Part shown: piece after piece, positions 11,883 through 22,566 of the stretch | How the letters are laid out: each line of letters starts with the position of its first letter | Numbering within the stretch: position 1 is the first letter of the stretch | Assembly: GCA_013180625.2 (NCBI GenBank) | Contig: SNVD02010475.1 | Coordinates: 310,001-374,000 of the forward strand | Length of the DNA stretch: 64,000 nucleotides | Direction of reading: 5' to 3' | From: Boswellia sacra | Taxonomy: Eukaryota; Streptophyta; Magnoliopsida; Sapindales; Burseraceae | Notes under the pieces: model-generated | Database searches by the model: none | Told to the model about the DNA's origin: nothing | The model's input: the letters and a program-made list of their open reading frames with translations, nothing else | Program-made: the position numbers and the translations under genes

Positions 11883-13197
11883 TGCTGTTTGTTTCTACCA
11901 CTTAACACTTAATAAAACTTAATTTATATCACTTAATGGTATATTTGTTTACTCTTCTACATACATCTTAAAAAAAGTGATAAATGAATATTTTAACTTT
12001 AATGTGACCTTTCTGCCCTTGTTAAAATGTAAAATGTTTATGTTATATTTATTATAGTCTTTTGAAAATTAAATAGTTAATAAAATAAACTAAATTCTTT
12101 TTTCATTTAAGTAGTTATTATTATATTTGTTATAATCTTTTAAAAATTAAAAATTAAATATAATTATATTAAAATTCTAATTATTGAATAAATTATATGA
12201 TACTAATCATTCATTGTTATTTATTTACAATAATTTATTACAATATTCAATATAATATATACCTTGATATTTACAAAATTAAATTAAGATACAAATAACA
12301 ATACTAATCAATAATTAAATAAAATTACCCGTTATAAAAAGAAATATCTTGTTTAATAATGTAAATAGATTATAATGAATGAAATAAATACTTAACAAAA
12401 TTAAATTAAGATGATAATAATAATTAATAATAAAAAATATAATAGGAAACATCTTTAATGATGAATTAAATACAAAAATAAATCATCTTTTATAAACTAT
12501 AAATATATTGAAATATGGAAATTAATTATAACAACATTAAATACAATTTGAGTAGTTTATTATTTTTATTTAAGAAAATCAATTTAAGTTAAAAAATTAA
12601 ATTTGAAAAAACAAGTGAGATGACATCGTTTTCCAGTGACTGTCGCCAGACTTCGACGACCACAGTAGTGGCGCGTCTACAACACCACTACTGTGGAAAT
12701 TACCAGTGTAAGCCGATTTACAACAGGACAAGGTTTGCTTTGCCACCGGATGAATCGTTTTGCTAGAAAATGCAATTGAAGTTTTCGATTGGTGCAATCT
12801 TGCACGTTTTTTGATGAAATCCTGCATGTTTTGGAGTAAAAGGTAGTCCACATCAACCGATCGAACTATTCTAATGCTGGCAATGTTGTTCAATGCACTT
12901 CGGTACTAGTTGCCAGCGATGTATTAATTTTAATTAAATTCAAAATAGAAATATAATTATTTTAATAAAATTTATGTATTTTTAAATGTTGTATTAATTT
13001 GTAATATAGTAAATATGGGGTTAGTTTGGTAACAACATTTTATTCAGACAATTGTGATTGGAAAAAGTGTCATGTTTTTAATTAAGTGATTTATCACCGA
13101 AAAAAAGTGTTATATTTACAAACAAATAAAAAATTTGTGACTAAAGTCTGAACACTTAAAAGTATTAAGTGATAAGTGATAGTAAAAAAACAGGCCT
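11883..13197. mobile_element. Non-autonomous hAT-like element, 1.3 kb, copy 1, inside viral frame
   Basis: The termini are inverted: left TGCTGTTTGTTTCTACCACT; right, read in reverse, CCTGTTTTTTTACTATCACT. TTAGT flanks both sides (11878-11882, 13198-13202), and an eight-base repeat matches at 5 of 8 positions. Block C has the uninterrupted site, which proves an insertion. A second copy of the family is at 30901-32177. The interior is AT-rich except for a GC-richer block at 12597-12920. Confidence 0.85.
12597..12920. other. GC-richer foreign block inside hAT-like copy 1, possible captured sequence
   Basis: Base composition changes abruptly against the AT-rich element, and this block is absent from the sister copy at 31 kb. 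A 98-codon minus-strand frame (12893-12597) spans it, with no family I recognise. A perfect 12-bp inverted repeat lies at 12660-12671 and 12685-12696. Confidence 0.6.
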
Positions 13198-14207
13198 TTA
13201 GTGAGAAAGCTTTGTCTATTGTTCCTACTGCTTCTCTTAGAAAATCTTTTTCATATAAGCTTGATAGTTTGTATGAAATTTAGTATTTTCTAGATAGTTT
13301 TCAACTTCTAACTTCTAATCTCCCATATCTTAATCCATACCGTGTGTATAAAAACCCTCTATCTTCTTTTCATAGAATAATGAAAACCTTGATCAATCCC
13401 TCTCCTCCTAAAGTAAAAGAGTATGTTCAGTGTAGTAAGTTTAATGCTTACCAGCTTTCTTCTGCTCTGTTTGAACAATTTGTCTAAATAGATATTCCAG
13501 ATCATTTATTTGATCCTTGAAAACGAAAGGTTTTACTCATCTCCATTTTGGAGGTATTCATTTTGCTCTTACTTATCATGCCCGAAAGGTCTTCTTGTTA
13601 CTTATAGAATTGCTCTTATAGTTACCAGATTTTCAAACTATGAGCATGCTTGTCTAGGAACTATTCAAACCACTCTTAATGCTAGTAATATGATGGTTAC
13701 CATGTTTCACAACTTTAATATGCCTATAAATGATCCTCAACTCTGATTATGTTTGAAGTTGTAAGTTCAAGTTGTTGGTGTTGTTCTTGTTGGTCCAACT
13801 TATATGGCCGCTTTTCATTATCAAATGGTGTACAGGGTTCAAGACCATGCGATAGATATCGCTCTTCCAAATGAAACAAATGATTTTATATTTATTACTG
13901 TAGAATCAAACCAAGTTCTAAGCTGTACTTTTGTTCCAAAGTAGATTGTGCGAGAAAAGCTCAAAAAGTTGATACCTACCAAATGGGTTACCAAATATGA
14001 AGAAACTCATGTTGCTTCTTCATCAAACCAACCTACCAACCTCTGCAATCCACAGAACTATCTTTCAAAAGAACATCTAGTGGAAAACTTGAAATCCACT
14101 TTGCTCTTGAAAAGCTTTCAACACAACCTTTTTCAACCTAGTTTGAAATTTCTCTTTGTATTCTAATTGAAATTTATGCTTTTGATGAACAAGAAAACCC
14201 GATCTAT

Positions 14208-14537
14208 ATGCTCCAAGAACATCAACTTGGCAATCTTCACTGCAATTGTTTTGCTTGCTTAGAGCATGGGGATCCTTTTATACCATTAAGTCAAAGAAGG
14301 GCGTATAGGTTTCCAAAGCCTTGTACATTAGATGCTTTCTATAAAGCTTATAAGGAAAAAGCTATTGGTTATGGTTTGCTAAGAGAGCCAAGTGGCAAGT
14401 TTGACTTTGTAGTCAAATATATTGCCCCAGTCCATCAGATAATTCCCAAACCTTCTGGATGGGATGATCTAGATAATGATCTTTCTTTTACTGATTCTTC
14501 AGATCTTGAAACAACGATTCAGATTTGTGCTCCGTGA
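14208..14537 (+). pseudogene. Viral block B: Cys-containing segment between movement and coat regions
   Basis: A 110-codon open stretch contains HCNCFACLEHGDPF near its start and KPSGWDDLDNDLSF near its end. Its antisense counterpart is present at 21560-21240 in block C. It is part of the large viral frame. The Cys/His cluster is notable but I cannot assign a function. Confidence 0.65.
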
Positions 14538-16400
14538 AAGAGATGTATTCTTGAAGCTATTTAGAATTCAAAGAAGCATATAAACATAGCTTTACCTTCT
14601 GTAGCTATGTATCAACCAGATCCCGCTTCATTTCTCTCTCTCGAGTCTAGAGGAGATCCAGTCACTATAGAGAAATCTACATGGAAGGTTAAACCACCAA
14701 CTTCCAGAAAAGCAGATGGACAACTTGAATAGATGACTCAAGCAGAAGCAGTATCAAACTGGCAATCTGAGAACACTATAGTTTAAAATCAATACCTTCA
14801 GAAAATCAAGGAAGCTACAAGACTACCGAATCTAAAATATATTCTCAGCAACAAAAAGTGTTGACTCATCTTAAAGCTCTAAAGAAAAGAATTGAAGATC
14901 TTTACCACACTATTCTATAGCATCTGAAGCAACATATCCCTACTTAGCATCTCCAAATTGAAATGAAATATTAAAACAACAACTGGTTTCTTTAGAAGGA
15001 ATGATTACTTCTACTCCACCTCCATAACATCCACAACATCTTTTACATAGACTTATTTCTCATGTTTTTTCACTAGCCAATTTACCCAAAACACCACAAG
15101 CTTTAGCACACCCCGATCTTACTTTTATTTTTGGGGATAGTTCAATATTGTTCATTAAAAATCGGCATCCTCCACCTAAAAGACCTTCAAAAACGAAACC
15201 TTTTGCCAGTAAAAGTCCTGCACCAGATCCACCAAACTAACTCACCATAACTCTTAATCCAATCATCATATATCTTCAGAACCTTATCATCAAACCCCAA
15301 ATTTTAGAACAATCTTCTTTTTCAGAAGATATATCTGATCATGAAGAGTCTAAGAACTCTGATTCTAATTCTGATTCTGATTCTTCCTATCATGACACAA
15401 ACTAGAGATGGTGATCTTCAAATTGTTTAGGATCCCTCAGATGAAGATGAATCTATTGAGGATACTATCACGTAATTGAGCACACTCCTCAACCTATTTG
15501 TAATAAAACTCCTTTGTTCACTTTTGATGACTATAGCATTGATGAGCAAAGAAACAAGATTCATAAAATGACATCTTGGTGCAACTTAGAAGATGTCACG
15601 CCATGGATCCATAGTTAGAGGTGTTATTCTTGACGTTATAGCAAGAATGGCAAGCTCCTTGCGAGAATGGTGATTAAGACTTGGAGACTACTGCCAAATA
15701 TAGATCGTAAACTCTGTAGATATCAATCAGTTCATGTTTCATATCTACTCAAAATTTCTGGGTAGTCCTATTCATGTTGAAGACAAGGCAAGAGAAGAAT
15801 CTTTTGAGCTAAAATGTTGTTCTTTCAAGCCACGCATAGTCATCGTCACTTCAAAAAAGTTTGTGAGAGATCTTATCTCATTGGAGGTTTGGATGATTCC
15901 AATATCAAGTAGGCTTATCTTAATCAACTTCCAGATTCTCTAGGATCAGAAACTTTGAGGTTTATTGTATCCAAAGGTATGACTTTTTCTCAAGTATCTT
16001 TGGGGAATCTATTTCAATTTGTGCTTTAACAATTGCAGAAGCTTTGTAATATCTCCAAATTTCTTATTGAATATAATAATGTTCAGAAGAAACTAGGAAA
16101 AGTTTGTTAACGTCTAGATCTCAAGATTAAATACAAAGGTGACAAATCCTATCTTTAGCCAACAAAGAAAAAGAAGCATCTCAAAATATTTAAAACGCAT
16201 TCTTCTTGATCTAAGAAAATGAAAAGATTCTTCCACAAAAAGAAAACAAAAAGGAAGTCTAATAGTTGCAACGTCTGTAATCAAAAAGGACAGTTAGTAA
16301 AACAATGTCCTCAAAAGAAAAAGAAAGATAAGGTTCTTCATACTATTTCTCAAATTACAGGAATCTCCTGTGCAGATAAATCATCTTGAAATTATTTTCT
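14538..16400 (+). pseudogene. Viral block B: coat-protein region with zinc knuckle, heavily broken
   Basis: Short frames in all three phases follow one another. Recognisable are a Ser/Asp/Glu-rich acidic stretch near 15330-15460, a basic Lys-rich stretch near 16170-16260 and a knuckle CNVC...C at 16267-16308, where the His position is Leu. This order (acidic, basic, knuckle) is typical of caulimovirid coat proteins (family knowledge). Confidence 0.7.
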
Positions 16401-16539
16401 AGGAACAAGAAGTAGAAGATGAAGACCTTCTATTTATGATCAGTTAGCCAAATGATTATTCAGAAGAAAAATTCTATGACTTTTATAAAGCTCAAGCAAT
16501 TTCAATACAACAGACTTATGAAATATCAAGCTTCACTGT

Positions 16540-18337
16540 TCCTATTTTGCCAGTCATAATAAGGACCTCCAAGTTTGACAAGCCAATCAATTTGCTTGCT
16601 ATTATTAACACCAGAGCGGCAGCCTCAATTCTGAATCCAACTGTCATTCTCTCAGAATATTGGATTTCTCATCGCTAATAATTTCGTGTTGCTAACAATG
16701 AGATATTCTCTTCACAACTCATCAGTAAAAAGATATATCTTGAAATCTTTCCATGATTATCTTTTGCTCATAAATTTCTAGGTTCAACTTTGCCTGATAA
16801 ATACATTGTTATAGGCTTTGACCTTTTAGCCTAGTTTTTCACAAAAAGAGTTCTGATCAAACTTGATGGCTTGGATACAGAAATTATTTTCATCCATGGG
16901 TTAAATTAGATCCGTTTTATTCTTTTGACCTATTAGAAAAATCTGAAAGCTCATATTCTGTCTATCTGTGCAGCCAATAGTCATTTTGAATTTTTGATTA
17001 AATCTTCAAATTCTCTTTGGAAAAACTCTGAATTCTTTATTTCCCTTCCTTTTAAGAAAAATAAAGATATTAGCCCCACAAAAGCTAGCCACAGAAGAAT
17101 GAGTCCTGAATATTACAATCTTGCCATCCAAAAACTAGATCAATTGCAAGCTCAGGCTTTAACTGAACCTACAAAGTCTGTGTGGGCTTGTGAAGCTTTC
17201 TATTCAGCAAAAGGCTTGAACAACTAAGAGAAAAATTGAGATTGGTGGTTAATTTTCACCCTCTCAATTTGTTTCTAGCTGATAACAAATTTCTAATTCC
17301 CAATACTCATACTTTCTCTGCCAACCTTGCTGAAGCCAGTGTCTTTTCCAGAGTAGTCCTTAAAGTAGGATTTTGGCAATTGGGAATTCAAAAAGATGAA
17401 AGATTCAAAACAAGGTTTTCTATCCCAAATCATCATTTTTAGTGGACTGTTATGGCTTTTTGGGTAAAAAATGGCTTCTTCTATTTTTCAGAAGGCCATG
17501 ATCAAAATCTTCCAACCCCTCATGTCCCATATGCTCATCAATATTGATGACCTTTTTCTGTGCTCTTCAGTAACAGAAGAACACTTGAATCTGCAGCAGC
17601 AAATGCATTCCCTCCTCCTTCAATATGTTATCATGATTCCTCTCAAAAAACGTGTTGTTGTGGTACCAGAAGTTGATTTCTTGGGAACGACAATCTTAGA
17701 AGGCCAATATCGCCTTCAGCCTCATATTTGAAAGCAACTATTAGGTTTTGCAGTTGAAAATCTTTCCAAGCAACAGATTCAACAAGCGTTGGGCATCATA
17801 AATTTTATGGCAGACTTTATTCCCAAACTCTTAATGGTCATTCACCCTCTTCAACTTATGCTTAAAAAGAATGCTCCATCTTGGGGATCTGAATAGACTA
17901 TTGCTATTTCCCAAATTAAGAAGATTGCTCAAGATTTTCTGCCTCTACGAATTCCTTCTATAAGAAAAAGAATCTTACAGATTGATGCTTGTGATTTCCA
18001 TTGGCAGCAATTCTTCTTAAAGAAAAGAATGGTAAAAGAAATATTTGTGGATATAAAAGTGGTTCTTTCTCTGAGTTTGAAATCCATTACCATTCCACAT
18101 TCAAAGAAATTCTTGCAGTCAAAAAGGGTATTAAAAAATTCCAACTCCATCTGATCGGCCATTACTTTCTTGCGAAAATGGAAATGAGTTCTTTTTCGTG
18201 AATGTTATAGTTCAAACAAAAACAACTGTCACATCCTCAGTTACTCAGATGCTCAACATGGTTCTCTCAGTTTAATTTTGATGTCAAACACATCAAGAGA
18301 ACAAACAATGTCCTTGTAGATATGTTATCTTGACCTA
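16540..18337 (+). pseudogene. Viral block B: protease, reverse transcriptase, RNase H (broken)
   Basis: The protease site reads NTRAA near 16607, so the DTGA core is destroyed. RT N-terminal motifs are KSVWACEAFYSAK (about 17175) and LVVNFHPLN (17240-17270); palm motifs are FWQLGI, FSIPNHHF and NIDD at 17540-17551, where Tyr of YIDD is Asn. RNase H shows QIDACDFHW near 17980 and ends near 18337 at an LS-stop. Frames shift near 17230 and 17450. The residues differ widely from block A at the same motifs, so A and B are distinct viruses or components. Confidence 0.86.
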
Positions 18338-19424
18338 AGTAACACAAAGACAACTAATGCAACTCTCTTCAAGTATTCCAATAATTGACATGATGCGTTC
18401 TATTACTTCTTCAACAAATGAAGTTGAATTTGTTCCTCCAGAAGTCCCAGCTTTGATGACAAACTAGTCTCTAGAATAATCTCATCATCAGCAAAGGATG
18501 AAATATTAGCCTAAGATCCTCACTCAACATGGTCCATTCCCTCTTAGAAATATTGAAATTCATCTAGACTTTCCATATAGGAAGATTTATCAATTTCAGG
18601 ATATTGAAAAACATTTCAATCTGGAAGTCTCATGGTTTCTTTGGCATCTCATGCAGCAATTTTCCATTGGAAGTGAGTTTAATCTCAACTACATGCTGAA
18701 CAAAATGGCTTATATAAGCTTTTTGTATAATAGTTGTAGAACTCTCAGCACTCCTATCAGATGTTCTCAAATTTTTCTCGAATGGTTTCATCCTCTTTCA
18801 TGGTGGAAAAATTAGTTCGAGCATCAGAAACAAAAATGTTTCAATTTTTGAGGCCAAAAAGCATCACACCATGTCATCTACATTTCAAAAGAACAAGCAT
18901 TATCACTAACAAAAATTTTCAGCTCTTTTCACATGTGCAGGAATATAACTTGTCTTCATATAGCCTTTTACAGCAGTGGGAAGCTTATCCTCATGAATTT
19001 TGAGAATTTCAAAGGCGAATATCAGGAATCAATTCAAGGATCCCACCTCAGAATTGGCCATCCATTGAAGATGACGCACCTTGGAAAAAATACTCTCTAG
19101 AATAATCTTATTAGCTCAGAAAATACAAAAAGTGTATCATTCTACGCACAAACGTGTAGAAAAAGGAGAAAGTTCTCGATCTCAGTAGACCCAAGACGAT
19201 AATGATCCATTTTTACAACTCAGCCTTAAGAATATGCCATAATCGACAAATCCACATTCATATCAAAGTCAACCATATCCATCATATTTTCAAGATTCAC
19301 AGGATCCATACAGCCTAGATGAACCTTATTTCTAGCAACTTTTCAAAAAAGAATCTTTGCCATCTCAAGCAAAAAAAAAAAAAAAAACGATGAGGACATC
19401 CCACAATTTGATATGTTGATATAG
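18338..19424 (+). pseudogene. Viral block B: second reading frame (ORF2-like), broken
   Basis: After RNase H, several short frames continue to TAG 19422-19424. They include IEIHLDFPYRKIYQF (about 18550), WFHPLSWW (about 18785) and FENFKGEY (about 19005). An A run at 19371-19387 disrupts the last part. It is related to block A's ORF2 through the ENFKG/ENYKG segment. Function unknown. Confidence 0.6.
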
Positions 19425-20073
19425 TGAAGCCTAGACATTGATAATGACTTAAATGGATACCCAAGAATTTCTAATATCACCACTTCACCAAAGTGATAAT
19501 CCCACTATAATAATTATGGCCTTCAAAAGTCAAGTCTTCAAGCCACGTCTATATGACACTTGTAAAGTAGCTTTAGACTTTACTTTATGACTTTTGTCTT
19601 ATTAGGCAAGCTTTCATGATGTAGTAGATAAGTATCTTATCTTATAGGAAAATGTGTCTAAGGAAAATATATCCAAGTGTCCTAGGGATAAGTATCTTAT
19701 TTTATAGAAAAACGTGTCCAAGCAAAATATGTACAAGTGTCATGTAATGTAGAAAAAGTATCTTGTAAGCTTATGAGGTACCTAACCCTCTCTCTACTAT
19801 AAACAAAGAGCTTCAGCTTTTCTTGGGGAGGCAGAGTTGGGGGAAGACCACTTTGCAAAATACTTGTGTTATACATCCTTTACAACTTTCTTTCTCTCTA
19901 TCAGTGTTATATCCCTCTCTCTATAGTATAGTTCACCTTTTTGTTGTGAAAATGATCTTGTTTTAAAGCTATTCTTTGAACTATAAGAGTTCCTTCGTTA
20001 ATATGCTAGTGCCAAGAGGGCTTGAGAATGCGCTGTTGTTAGGAAATACCTTAGTTCAGGGTTTGGCTTCTCT
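19425..20073 (+). promoter_or_regulatory. Viral block B intergenic promoter region
   Basis: Contains a 60-bp direct repeat (units at 19627 and 19687) built on GATAAGTATCTTAT, a TATA box (TATAAAC, 19798-19804) and, at the end, GTTAGGAAATACCTTAG and GTTTGGCTTCTC as in block A. It stops a few bases before the position where block A has its primer-binding site. Confidence 0.75.
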
Positions 20074-20089
20074 AATTATAATAGAAGCC
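20065..20089. repeat. Inversion junction between viral blocks B and C
   Basis: GGCTTCT (20065-20071) and AGAAGCC (20083-20089) form the tip of a long inverted repeat. The arms are the B intergenic region (19440-20073) and the C intergenic region (20081-20835), similar but with many differences. Confidence 0.88.
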
Positions 20090-20835
20090 AAACTCTAAAC
20101 CATGGTATTTTCTAACAACAACATCTTCTCTAGCCCTCTTGGCACTAGCGCATAACCAAATAAACTCTTATTGTTCAAAGAATAGCTTTAAAACAGGATC
20201 ACAATCATAGCAAAGAGGTGAATTAAGCTATAAAGAGAGGAAAATAACACGGATAGAGGATAAAGTTGTAAAGGGTGTATAACACAAGTGTTTCTCCTCC
20301 CGACGCTGCCTCTCCAAGAGAAGCTAGAACTCTTTATTTATAGTAGAGAGAGGTCTAGGCACCTCTCAAGCTTACAAGACACTTTTTCTACAGTATAGGA
20401 CACTTGTACATATTTTTCTTGGATACACTTTTCTACGAGATAAGATACTTATCTCTTAGGATACTTTGACATATTTTCCTTTGACACGCTTTCCTATAAG
20501 ATAAGATACTTATCTCTTACATATAAAAAGAAGTAAGAAAAGTAAAAGAAAATTACTTTTATATTTTCCTTGGACATTTTTTCCTATTCGATAAGATACT
20601 TATCTCTTACATATAAAACAAAAGTAAGGAAAGTAAAAGGAAATTACTATCCTGTGAAAGCTTTCCTAATAAGATAAAAGTCATAAAGCAAAAGTTTAAA
20701 GCTACTTTCCAATTGTCACACATACTTCGGTTATAGACTTGACTTTGGAAGACCACAATTATTACGATTGAAGTGGTAATGTTAGATATTCTTGGATATT
20801 CATCTAAGTTATCATCACTGTCTAGGCTTTACCAT
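20081..20835 (-). promoter_or_regulatory. Viral block C intergenic promoter region
   Basis: The reverse-complement counterpart of the B promoter. The TATA box is at 20342-20335 (TATAAATA). The GATA-rich unit (AGATAAGATACTTATCTC) occurs three to four times (about 20439, 20500, 20590, with a partial near 20670), against two in B. A second repeat with AGTAAAAG is interleaved. Confidence 0.75.
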
Positions 20836-21085
20836 GTCAACATGTCAAATCGCGGGATGTCCTTGTTCTTTTTCTTTGCTTGAGCTGGCAAAAATTCTTT
20901 TTTCCAAAAGTTGCTGGAGATAAGGTTCATCCATGCTATATGGATCCTGTGAATCTTAAAAATATGATGGATATGGTTGGCTTTAAGATGAGGATCAATT
21001 CATCGATTGTGGCATATTCTGGAGGTTGAGCTATAAAAATGGATCATTATCGTCTTGGGCTTGCTAAGATCGAGAACTTGCTCCT
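20836..21085 (-). pseudogene. Viral block C: end of second reading frame
   Basis: Antisense counterpart of 19175-19424 in block B, including the reverse of GATAATGATCC and CAGGATCCATA. It is cut at 21085, where an unrelated viral piece begins. Confidence 0.75.
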
Positions 21086-21220
21086 TTTTTGTCGTGTTTG
21101 AGATGCCAAACTCTAAACCAAGGTATTTTCTAACAACTGCGCCTTCTCAAGCCCTCCTCGTGCTATCGCATAACCAAAAGAACTCTTATGGTTCAAAGAA
21201 TACCTTTAGGAACACGTCTC
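21086..21220 (-). promoter_or_regulatory. Viral block C: extra, displaced intergenic fragment
   Basis: Antisense counterpart of about 19940-20068 (GCCAAACTCTAAACC and GGTATTTTCTAAC). It sits between the end of the movement region and the second frame, where no intergenic sequence belongs, so block C is rearranged. Confidence 0.78.
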
Positions 21221-21224
21221 TTTT

Positions 21225-22566
21225 GAGGAGCAGAGATGTGGATCATTGGTTTAAGATCTAAAAAATCAGTAAAAGAAGAATCATCATCTAGATCATCCCA
21301 TCTAGAAGGTTCTGGAACTATCTAATGGATTGGGGCAGTGTATTTAACAAAAAAGTCAAACTTGCCATTTGGCTCTCCTAGCAAATCATAACCAAGAGCT
21401 TTTTTTTTTATAAGCTTTATAGAAAACATCTGATATACAAGGCTTTGGAAGCCTGTATGCGGCTTGAAAGGATCAAATGCTCAAAGCAAATAGGACTGCA
21501 GTAAAGATTGTTAGGTTGATGTTCTTGGAGTATATAGATCAAGTTTCCTTGTTCATTAAAAGCATAAATTTCAGTTAGAGTACAAGGAGCAATTCTAAAC
21601 TGGGCTAAAAAAGGTTGTGTTGAAGGCTTTTTAGGACCAAAATAGATTTCAAGTTTTCCACTAGATGTTCTTTTGAAAGATGGTTCTTTGGATTGCAGGG
21701 GTTGGTTTAACGAAGAAGTAGCATGAGTTGCTCATAGTTGGTAACCCATTTGGTGGGTATCAACTCTTGGAGCTTTTCTCACGCAATTTACTTTAGAACA
21801 AAAATACAGCTGGGAACTTGGTTTGATTCTGCATTAATAAATATAGAATCATTTGTTTCATTTGGAAGAGCGATATCCATCGCATGGTCTTAAACCCTGT
21901 ATACCATTTGATAGTGAAGCGTGGCCATATAAGTCAAACTAATAGAAACAACACCAATAACTTGAACTTGCAACTTCAAACATGTTCGAAGTTGAGGGTC
22001 ATTTATAGACATATTGAAGTTGGAAAACATAGTAATCATCATAGTATCATCATTAAGAGTAGTTTGAACATTTCCTAGACAAGCATGCTCATAGTTTGAA
22101 AATCTGGTATCTACAAGGGTAATACTGAAAGTAATAGAAAGACCTTTTTAGGCATAATAAGTAAGAGCAAAATGAATACCTCAAAATGGAGATGAGTAAA
22201 ACCTTCCCATTTTCAAAGATAAATTAAATGATCTGGAATATCTATTTGGACAAACTATTTAGGCTGAGTGGCAGGGAGTTGGTGACTATTAAACTTACTA
22301 CATTGAACATACTCTTTTACTTTATGAGGAGAGAGATTGATCAAGGTTTTTATGGTTTTATGAAAAGAAGACATAAGGTTTTTATACGCACGGTATGGGT
22401 TAAGATATGAGAAATTAGAAGTTGAAAGTTAAGAACTATCTCAAAAATATTGAATTTCATACAAACTATCAAGCTTGTATAAGAATGATTTTCTAAGAGA
22501 AGAAGTAGGAACAACAGACATAGCTTTTTCACTAATGTTTGCCACGGCTCTAAAGCCTAAGGTAAA
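21225..22566 (-). pseudogene. Viral block C: movement-protein region with degraded primer site
   Basis: Counterpart of 11868-11882 joined to 13198-14537. Near 22556 the reading start is GTG instead of ATG, and the primer-binding sequence is reduced to TTAGAGCCGTGG (22563-22552). The hAT-like insertion is absent, giving the pre-insertion site. Stops are frequent. Confidence 0.78.

Larger units (their letters stand above)
11868..14166 (+). pseudogene. Viral block B: movement-protein region, split by a hAT-like element
   Basis: Translation starts at ATG 11868. After four codons and part of the fifth, the frame is interrupted by an insertion (11883-13197) and resumes at 13198-13203. The resumed part runs through about 14166 with many stops and shifts. 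It corresponds to block C in antisense (22556-21225), where no insertion is present. Movement-protein identity rests on its position at the start of the large frame and on general 30K-like character; it is family inference, not a motif match. Confidence 0.7.
8450..22566. mobile_element. Endogenous pararetrovirus locus (Caulimoviridae, florendovirus-like), three blocks
   Basis: Blocks A (8450-11872, plus), B (11868-20073, plus) and C (20081-22566, minus) carry pararetroviral genes. In B the order is movement protein, coat-protein region with zinc knuckle, protease, reverse transcriptase, RNase H, then a separate second frame, an intergenic promoter and the primer-binding region. One large polyprotein followed by a small second frame fits the florendovirus group (inference). 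There is no integrase and no LTR. All frames contain many stops and shifts, so the locus looks inactive. Confidence 0.88.
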
